6,741 nt of DNA from Clostridia bacterium (GTDB lineage: Bacteria; Bacillota; DSM-521; Neomoorellales; SLTJ01): the NCBI GenBank assembly GCA_014360105.1, contig JACIYD010000088.1, positions 1 to 6,741 of the forward strand, read 5' to 3'. Each line of letters begins with the position of its first letter. Position 1 is the first letter of the stretch. This document shows, piece by piece, positions 1 through 4,065 of the stretch. Under the pieces are notes generated by a model, which saw only the letters and a list, made by a program, of their open reading frames with translations, did not search any database and had not been told where the DNA came from. Position numbers and translations under genes: made by a program.

Positions 1-543
1 GGTGCAGCCGGCGGCCAGAGCGTAGGGGACAAAGGAGGACCAGGCGTGCATGGGGATATTGCCGGGGGTGATGATGAGAAAAGCGCCCAGGGGTTCGAAG
101 GTGAGGTATTCATCGATGCCGCGCGCCACGTCGTAGAGGTGTTCGTTCATTTTTCTTATGTCGTAAAGGGCAGAACAGGCGGATTCGATGTTTTCGATCA
201 CTCTTCTTACCGAACCGCGGGCCTCTTCGATGGTCCGGCCGTGGTCCTGGGTCAGCACCCGGCACAATTCCTCAAAGTGTTCCTCAAACTTGGCGCGCAT
301 ATCAAAAAGCAGGCGGGCCCTGTCCCGCATGGGGACTTCGCGCCAGCTCTTAAAAGCCTCGTGCGCCGCTTCAACGGCCGCGCGGGCTTCCTCTTCGGTG
401 GCGACGGCAAACTCCGAGATGACTTCGGCCGTCGCCGGATTGCGGTTTTCTTCCATGACCGTGGCTTGGGGCAAGACCCATTCGCCGTTGATGAGAAACC
501 ATTGCCTGCCGTAATGCTTCTTCACTTCTGGAAGCAATGCCAT
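1..543 (-). CDS. Aldehyde dehydrogenase, methylmalonate-semialdehyde dehydrogenase (MmsA/IolA)-like, 3' end off the window
   Basis: These are the first 181 residues of an NAD(P)-dependent aldehyde dehydrogenase of about 480-500 residues. The catalytic Cys and Glu lie beyond the left edge. The N-terminus reads FINGEW, then NPAT near residue 36 and a helical segment with EEARAAVEAA near 51-60, all typical of the superfamily. IENIESACSAL (near 117-127), followed by GIDEY and PLG (near 142-153), resembles the MmsA branch, which oxidises semialdehydes to acyl-CoA. The usual PFNFP/PWNFP motif is replaced by TPGNIP (159-164). The oxyanion Asn is kept but the aromatic residue is Gly, so the substrate may differ. 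The ATG at 543 is chosen because GGAGG lies 7 nt upstream (551-555). The gene is divergent from the small gene at 903 and has a palindromic operator candidate 31-58 nt upstream of its start. Superfamily assignment is firm; substrate is unknown. Confidence 0.9.
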   Translation of the reverse strand, partial: MALLPEVKKHYGRQWFLINGEWVLPQATVMEENRNPATAEVISEFAVATEEEARAAVEAAHEAFKSWREVPMRDRARLLFDMRAKFEEHFEELCRVLTQDHGRTIEEARGSVRRVIENIESACSALYDIRKMNEHLYDVARGIDEYLTFEPLGAFLIITPGNIPMHAWSSFVPYALAAGCT

Positions 544-573
544 GTTTGGACCTCCCGCACCCGACTTATTCCC

Positions 574-601
574 GTCAAGACACCTGTCTTGACATTTGTC
601 A
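574..601. promoter_or_regulatory. Two overlapping palindromes, candidate operator of the aldehyde dehydrogenase gene
   Basis: GTCAAGACACCTGTCTTGAC (574-593) is a perfect 9+9 bp inverted repeat with a 2-bp centre. It overlaps a second perfect dyad, TGACA-TT-TGTCA (590-601). The two centres are 12 bp apart, about one helical turn, and share a TGACA half-site. The block lies 31-58 bp upstream of the dehydrogenase ATG, where a repressor would cover the transcription start or promoter. The 2-bp centre and lack of a T-tract argue against a terminator. The regulator is not identifiable; GntR- or TetR-type regulators bind sites of this general form. Confidence 0.5.
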
Positions 602-807
602 TAACACCCTGAAAGTTCTGCCATTATTTATCCCAATATAACTTTGTGTTTAAGCCAATTCGCGCCACCCTTCTAGAATTCCTGCTCCCTTTTTGAAGTT
701 TTTATTTTTCCAACCTTCAGGCAACTACCCGCCAAATCCCTCGATTACGGTTGCTGGGCGGCCGCGCCTGAGTTCGCTCCTCGCTACTGCAAGCCGGTGG
801 AGCCTTT

Positions 808-832
808 GTTGTGGGGCAACGCCCCATGGGGC
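808..832 (+). repeat. Three mutually exclusive short hairpins in the leader of the 128-aa gene
   Basis: Three stems can form from the same bases. GTTG (808-811) can pair with CAAC (817-820). TGGGGC (812-817) can pair with GCCCCA (821-826) across an AAC loop. GCCCCATGGGGC (821-832) is itself a perfect palindrome. TGGGGC occurs twice, on either side of its complement, so an early and a late hairpin compete. No T-run follows, so this is not a standard terminator. A regulatory role is possible but unproven. Confidence 0.35.
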
Positions 833-858
833 ACTAGTCCAAAATTCCAGCGCCGTGT

Positions 859-885
859 ACCCTCGGGGCCAGATCACCATAAACT
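859..885 (+). promoter_or_regulatory. Weak sigma-K-like promoter candidate upstream of the 128-aa gene
   Basis: AC at 859-860 is followed after 17 nt by CATAAACT (878-885), close to the sigma-K pattern AC-N17-CATANNNTA but with G instead of A at the last position. The predicted transcription start near 892 leaves only about 10 nt before the ATG at 903, too short for a normal ribosome-binding site. I therefore rate it low. It is listed because much better copies of the same pattern occur at 2771-2831. Confidence 0.2.
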
Positions 886-902
886 GGCAACGGGGAACCA
901 GA

Positions 903-1289
903 ATGAAGCAATGGTGGCAAAAAATACTAGGCAAGCAAATAAGAGAGGGAGGTCAGGCAGGTCAGGCGCCGTCGCCGCGCAAGGCAGCCGCCCGCGTCCT
1001 GGACCCGAGCTGCAACTTCGATGAGGTGGAAATCCGCATCGAGGACACTTGCCTCCGTTTGCGCCGTTGGCTGGCCCTCGACTTACCCCACGAAGTTTCC
1101 GCCTACGTGCCCCGGGCGGAAATCCGCCACCGGCGCTTTGCAGACGGCAAGCTGGTCGCCGAAGACGAAATCATCCTGAACAGCCTGACCATCGTTCACG
1201 CCCCGCGACATCCTCTCGCCGGGCCGCCTCCGGAGGGCACCCTGCCGCCCCCTGCCCCGCCCCCGCCGCCACACCCGTCAAGTAGCTAG
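903..1289 (+). CDS. Uncharacterised 128-residue protein with proline-rich tail
   Basis: I do not recognise the family. The predicted protein starts MKQWWQK, followed by a basic, flexible segment (residues about 8-38). A core of roughly 60 residues follows (about 41-102) with alternating charged and hydrophobic residues, such as VEIRIEDTCLRLRRWLALDL, suggesting beta strands. The last 20 or so residues are almost all Pro with Gly, Ala and Ser. There is no signal peptide or membrane segment. The frame is open upstream to 693, but that part is spacer-like. ATG 903 is preferred although its ribosome-binding site (GGGGA near 892-896) is weak. It converges on the propeller gene with a gap of about 50 bp. 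The ordered core supports a real gene; the start is uncertain. Confidence 0.6.
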   Translation: MKQWWQKILGKQIREGGQAGQAPSPRKAAARVLDPSCNFDEVEIRIEDTCLRLRRWLALDLPHEVSAYVPRAEIRHRRFADGKLVAEDEIILNSLTIVHAPRHPLAGPPPEGTLPPPAPPPPPHPSSS

Positions 1290-1340
1290 GTTATGGTGCC
1301 GCTCGCCAACGTTGGACGAACCCGAACCCGGATCCGGCTG

Positions 1341-2732
1341 CTAGCGCCCGGGTCCCAGTTGTTCAAGCGCTTGGCGCAATCTCGCACGCGCCGCCTCCAG
1401 CCGCTCATACCAGCGCTCCAGCCGCCGCAATTCCTGCTGGGCCCGCGCCATTTCTCGCTCCAGCCGCTGCAATTCCCGGTAAAGTTGCGCCGCCAGGAGC
1501 CGTTGCTGCCGCTCTTGCACCGCAGTTCGGCCCATGACGCCCCCCTCTGGCGCGCAAGGTGGCTCCCTTGACGGCGGCGGCTCCTCCGCCTGGACCCCTT
1601 CTGCCTTTTTCGCTGGTGCCTTTTCCCCCGCGGGCGCCTCCTGCTCCGTCCCCTCGGCGGGCTCCCCGCGGCAAGGCGCGGTGCCGCCGCGTGCGGCCTC
1701 CAGGATGAACTCCGGATCAAGCGGCCGGGGCGGCATGCCGTAACCGAAGGCGGTAGTCGACCATTCCTGCTCGAACATACCGGCTACCGGGGCAAAGCGC
1801 AGGGGTATTACAAGTGCCCCTTCTTGCGCTGCGTGGGCGTTCACCGGCGGCAGCGAGACACCGGCAACAGTACGCGATGTCATTACCGCCAGTTGATCGC
1901 CGACCAGCGCCAGAAGATAAAGCCGGCCTTGCCACCTCAAAAAGGCGGGAATGACGGGGACGTACGGTGCTGAAGCAATGTCGGCTACCTGTGCCGGGTG
2001 CGGCAGATCGAGGCAAAAGCCTTCTACCTCCTGCCAGCCGCCGCGCGGCCAGGCCCCGGCCGTCCAGCGAGCGTATTTGACCGTCGGCGCGGCAACCGAC
2101 CCTTCAACCCAGGCGGCATGGACGTTCCCCTGCGCATCGGCGAGGACGGCGGGCAGAGACGCGTCGCGCTCGCTGTTGCTGAGCAGAAGGGGTTTGCCGC
2201 CCGCCGCAGGGGAACCGGCAAACGCATGGTGCACCAGGCGCCGGTTGGACCCGTCGTCTGTGAGGTAAAAGAGGTGCACCCTCTCTGTGGCATCGGTGAG
2301 GCCCACCACCCTGGCACGCGCCGACCCTTCCCCGCCGCCGGCTACCAGGGCAAGGGGCCGCGGGTTGTTCCAGGCCCCCCGCCACTCGGCCTGCCAAAGA
2401 ATCGCCTGCCGGCCGTTGGCGGTGAGGTAGAAAAGGTGGAGGACGCCGGCCGCCGGCACCAGTACCAGACCGTAAGGCCTCGGCCCCGACGCCAGCGGCA
2501 TCTTTTCCTTGCACGTCAACCCGTCCTCGCCGCTGAAGAAGAGCAAACCTTGACCCGCAGCCGCTACAAGGTAAAGCGCCTTACCGGCGCCACAGGCGCC
2601 AAAACTTTCGCTGTCCGAAAGGAGGAGTTCGGCGGCCGCGTCGGTTCCGCGGGACCAGTATAGGTTACCGTTTTCTTGCCAGAAGACGTAGGTTTCACCG
2701 GACGCGGGCCGAAGGACCAAAGGGAGCTCCAA
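1341..2732 (-). CDS. Beta-propeller-like protein with acidic linker and C-terminal coiled coil
   Basis: A predicted 463-residue soluble protein with no signal peptide or membrane segment. Residues about 5-320 are built of repeated strand pairs typical of sialidase/WD-like propellers: YVFWQENGNLYWSR near the start, VLHLFYLT and RVHLFYLTDDG about 55 residues apart, then GNVHAAW and GRLYLLAL. Residues about 350-400 form a Pro/Ala/Glu/Lys-rich linker. Residues about 403-460 form a strongly charged coiled coil rich in Leu, Arg, Glu and Gln (LYRELQRLEREM, QELRRLERWYERLE). No catalytic residues can be assigned, so a binding or scaffold role is more likely than enzymatic activity. The TTG at 2732 is preferred over the longer GTG start at 2744, because that GTG lies inside the Shine-Dalgarno sequence. 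The gene is divergent from the small helical gene at 2872 and shares its sporulation-type promoter region. Spore coat or surface function is an inference. Confidence 0.82.
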   Translation of the reverse strand: MELPLVLRPASGETYVFWQENGNLYWSRGTDAAAELLLSDSESFGACGAGKALYLVAAAGQGLLFFSGEDGLTCKEKMPLASGPRPYGLVLVPAAGVLHLFYLTANGRQAILWQAEWRGAWNNPRPLALVAGGGEGSARARVVGLTDATERVHLFYLTDDGSNRRLVHHAFAGSPAAGGKPLLLSNSERDASLPAVLADAQGNVHAAWVEGSVAAPTVKYARWTAGAWPRGGWQEVEGFCLDLPHPAQVADIASAPYVPVIPAFLRWQGRLYLLALVGDQLAVMTSRTVAGVSLPPVNAHAAQEGALVIPLRFAPVAGMFEQEWSTTAFGYGMPPRPLDPEFILEAARGGTAPCRGEPAEGTEQEAPAGEKAPAKKAEGVQAEEPPPSREPPCAPEGGVMGRTAVQERQQRLLAAQLYRELQRLEREMARAQQELRRLERWYERLEAARARLRQALEQLGPGR

Positions 2733-2739
2733 GGCTTTA

Positions 2740-2748
2740 ATCACCTCC
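2740..2748 (-). promoter_or_regulatory. Shine-Dalgarno site that decides the start of the propeller gene
   Basis: The minus strand reads GGAGGTGAT, a nine-base match to the 16S rRNA 3' end complement. The GTG within it is in frame with the gene and would be picked as the start by a longest-ORF rule. A ribosome cannot start inside its own docking site. The next in-frame start codon, TTG at 2732-2730, lies 7 nt after the full match (11 nt after GGAGG) and is the likely start. Confidence 0.6.
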
Positions 2749-2770
2749 GCATGGCACCGTATTCCTAAGA

Positions 2771-2797
2771 TAACTTATGCGGTGGCGGCCGCGCCGT
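2771..2797 (-). promoter_or_regulatory. Sigma-K-like promoter for the propeller gene
   Basis: On the minus strand AC (2797-2796) is followed after 16 nt by CATAAGTTA (2779-2771), a full match to CATANNNTA. Transcription would start near 2764. This leaves a leader of about 30 nt containing the Shine-Dalgarno site at 2748-2740 and the TTG start at 2732. The match is to the established Bacillus sigma-K consensus; use in this organism is inferred. Confidence 0.45.
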
Positions 2798-2803
2798 TCA
2801 CGC

Positions 2804-2831
2804 ACCACGTGCCGCCCTCTGCCATAAGATA
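2804..2831 (+). promoter_or_regulatory. Sigma-K-like promoter for the 57-aa helical-hairpin gene
   Basis: ACC starting at 2804 is followed, 17 nt after the AC, by CATAAGATA (2823-2831), matching AC-N17-CATANNNTA. Transcription would start near 2838, about 34 nt before the ATG at 2872 and upstream of AGGAGG at 2863-2868. Its -35 element is only 6 bp from that of the opposing promoter, so the two are nearly mirror images. Confidence 0.45.
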
Positions 2832-2871
2832 CCTTAGGGAATGTCGAAGAAACCGGGAAAGCAGGAGGAGC

Positions 2872-3045
2872 ATGCGCACCATTCTATGGCAGGCCATCAA
2901 AGCCGAGGAGAACCTGGCCGAAAGCTATCGCCGCTGGGCAGAGCAATTGAACCGCCGAGAGCTGCAGCAACTTTTTCGTCAATTGGCCGAGGAACACCGG
3001 CAACACGCCACTAACCTCCAATCCTGCCTGGCCCGGCAACCTTGA
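2872..3045 (+). CDS. 57-residue helical hairpin, half-ferritin/rubrerythrin-like
   Basis: The predicted protein is almost entirely two amphipathic helices. Helix 1 (about 4-26) contains AIKAEENLAESYRRWAEQL and helix 2 (about 28-53) contains LAEEHRQHATNL. The pattern of Ala, Tyr, Glu and His resembles one half of a ferritin-like four-helix bundle, so a dimer could form a complete bundle, as in encapsulated ferritins. The second metal motif, normally ExxH, appears as HRQH (residues 42-45), with Glu40 and Glu41 just before it. Iron binding is therefore possible but unproven, and a purely structural helical hairpin is an alternative. ATG 2872 is chosen because AGGAGG (2863-2868) lies just upstream, although the 3-nt spacing is short. 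The frame is open back to 2782, but that part covers the promoter region. The gene is divergent from the propeller gene and ends 60 bp before the converging methyltransferase remnant. Confidence 0.72.
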   Translation: MRTILWQAIKAEENLAESYRRWAEQLNRRELQQLFRQLAEEHRQHATNLQSCLARQP

Positions 3046-3056
3046 AGGTAGCCCGG

Positions 3057-3071
3057 CCCGCCGGCGGCGGG
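3057..3071. terminator. GC-rich hairpin between convergent genes, possible weak terminator
   Basis: CCCGCC-GGC-GGCGGG forms a perfect 6-bp stem with a 3-nt loop in the gap between the plus-strand 57-aa gene and the minus-strand cluster. Neither strand has a T-run after it, so it is not a canonical intrinsic terminator. Position is the main argument. Confidence 0.25.
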
Positions 3072-3105
3072 GCGATGACCAACCCCGTTCTTCCCCGACC
3101 TATTC

Positions 3106-3640
3106 TCAGTTTGCCTCTTGGGGTCTTTGGCTCCCGCCCATTCCGCGGGGATAGGCTGCTACCAGATACTGGTAGACCCGTCCTTCTGCCGCCAGGGTTT
3201 CGACCGCAAGCCCGCAGGCCGCTAGCGCCGAGACCACCGCCAGCGGCACCTCGCAACCGGAAAGAACCACTTCCTGCCACGTGCCCACGGTAAAGCCGGT
3301 TTCCTCAAAGAGACGCGCGAGGCTTCGCCGCGTAAAGAACCACCGGTGCGTGCGATCGAGAATCCCGGCCTCGGCATAATCCCAGCGCCCCTCCAGCAGG
3401 TCGCGCACCACTTGCCAGTGACGCACATTGGGAATGCTGGCCACCACCGTGCCCCCGGGCGCCAGCACGCGGCGCACCTGCCGTAAGGTCTCCCAAGGAT
3501 CCGCCAAATGTTCCAACACGTCCGCCAGGATCACGCAGTCAAAGCTCCCTGCCGGCAGCCCCGGCAATACTTCGGCCGCGTCGCCGCAGTAGACCTCGTC
3601 CAGCCTTTGGCTGGCCGCGGCCGCAGCTTCCGGTCGCGCA
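3106..3640 (-). pseudogene. SAM-dependent methyltransferase (type 11/23), N-terminus missing
   Basis: The C-terminal two thirds of a class I methyltransferase of the kind common in glycan clusters. Reading from about 3636 in the frame that stops at 3106, it shows RPEAAAAASQRLDEV then GDAAEVLP (acidic loop), FDCVILADVLEHL, LAPGGTVVASIPNVRHW and a segment ending DRTHRWFFTRRSL. This order matches the family after motif I. Motif I itself (the VLDVGCGxG loop that binds SAM) and everything before it are absent, so the product should be inactive. The frame upstream of about 3640 encodes the preceding glycosyltransferase in another frame. No start codon with a ribosome-binding site is visible; the first plausible start is TTG 3567, already inside the domain. 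The glycosyltransferase frame overlaps it and stops at 3531. Family is clear; whether the break is biological or an assembly error is not. Confidence 0.75.
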
Positions 3641-4037
3641 AAAGCCGGCCCAGGTGAGGAGAGACCACCAGCTTCACCGTGTGGAGCCGGTAGGCAAACT
3701 CGATCTGTTCCTGCCAGCCCCGGTTCTCGGGAAAGTCCCCTTCATATCCCTGGCAGAGGTGGGCGGGAATGCCCTGGCCCGCGTCATGGGCAAAGCGCAC
3801 CGTGGGCCAGGCGGTGGCGATTATCAGGTCGGACTCGGGAAAGCGCGCCGGCTGAAAATCGGGTACGGTGCGGAAAGGTACGGTAACGGGAAACCAGGAA
3901 GGAGGACCTTCCTTCCCGAGAATGGTTACCGCATGGCCGGCGGCCGCGAGCCAGTGTGCCTGTTCAAGGACGATCTTCACCCCGCCCCAAAGGCCGCTTC
4001 CTTCCAGGAGGTAGGTGAGGCGCAGCTTTTCCGCCAC
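3531..4037 (-). CDS. Truncated GT-B glycosyltransferase (family 4-like), N-terminal domain only
   Basis: The reading frame gives 168 residues, of which about the first 136 look genuine. LRLTYLLEGSGLWGGVKIVLEQ (split here as the start and GG loop), GHAVTILGK, DLIIATAWPT, HLCQGYEGDF and KLVVSPHLGRLL follow the order of the acceptor-side Rossmann domain in GT4 enzymes. The expected continuation, the C-terminal nucleotide-sugar-binding domain of roughly 200 residues, is absent. After residue 136 (near 3630) the frame runs out of phase through methyltransferase sequence until TGA at 3531. The GTG at 4037 is supported by AAAGGAG 9 nt upstream (4047-4053). The start lies 28 nt after the stop of the large TPR/GT2 gene, so the two are very likely co-transcribed. 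The product cannot be an active transferase as read. Sugar specificity is unknown. Confidence 0.75.
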   Translation of the reverse strand: MAEKLRLTYLLEGSGLWGGVKIVLEQAHWLAAAGHAVTILGKEGPPSWFPVTVPFRTVPDFQPARFPESDLIIATAWPTVRFAHDAGQGIPAHLCQGYEGDFPENRGWQEQIEFAYRLHTVKLVVSPHLGRLLRDRKLRPRPAKGWTRSTAATRPKYCRGCRQGALTA

Positions 4038-4065
4038 TCGCTGATACTCCTTTCGCTTGGGACCG

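Larger units (their letters stand above)
544..902. other. Divergent intergenic spacer between the dehydrogenase gene and the small orphan gene
   Basis: This stretch of about 360 bases has no convincing gene. Positions 600-720 are clearly more AT-rich than their surroundings and probably hold the dehydrogenase promoter on the minus strand (for example TATATT and GATAAATAAT near 625-642). I could not pair a good -10 box with a -35 box. Positions 740-900 return to high GC and contain nested hairpins (808-832) and a weak sigma-K-like promoter (859-885). Open frames across this part have no ribosome-binding site and no recognisable protein pattern. Confidence 0.5.
2761..2842. repeat. Imperfect 20-bp inverted repeat spanning the divergent promoters
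   Basis: The left arm ATTCCTAAGATAACTTATG (2761-2779) and the right arm CATAAGATACCTTAGGGAAT (2823-2842) are reverse complements apart from two mismatches and one single-base gap. The interior is 43 bp and GC-rich. Each arm covers a -10 box and the region around the predicted transcription start, so symmetry extends beyond the promoter itself. It could be a shared operator, or the remains of a small inverted-repeat element. Confidence 0.7.

Noticed and set aside
46..612. Plus-strand open frame opposite the aldehyde dehydrogenase
   Set aside because: The minus strand carries clear dehydrogenase motifs and a good ribosome-binding site; the plus frame is a shadow.
654..667. Sigma-54-like element on the minus strand (TGGCGCGAATTGGC) upstream of the dehydrogenase
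   Set aside because: The GG and GC elements are 9 nt apart rather than the strictly required 10, and the -12 side lacks TTGC.
693..902. A 70-residue upstream extension of the 128-aa gene starting at TTG 693
   Set aside because: It has no ribosome-binding site, runs through AT-rich promoter-like sequence and hairpins, and has no protein-like pattern.
1998..2663. 221-codon plus-strand open frame opposite the propeller gene
   Set aside because: No domain pattern or ribosome-binding site; the minus-strand frame has repeated HLFYLT strands and a perfect Shine-Dalgarno site.
2761..2842. Reading the inverted repeat as a miniature transposon
   Set aside because: The interior is only 43 bp, no target-site duplication is visible at the outer ends, and both arms coincide with well-placed promoter elements. 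It remains a minor alternative.
2782..2871. A 30-residue upstream extension of the 57-aa gene
   Set aside because: It covers the divergent promoters and inverted repeat, while AGGAGG sits directly before ATG 2872.
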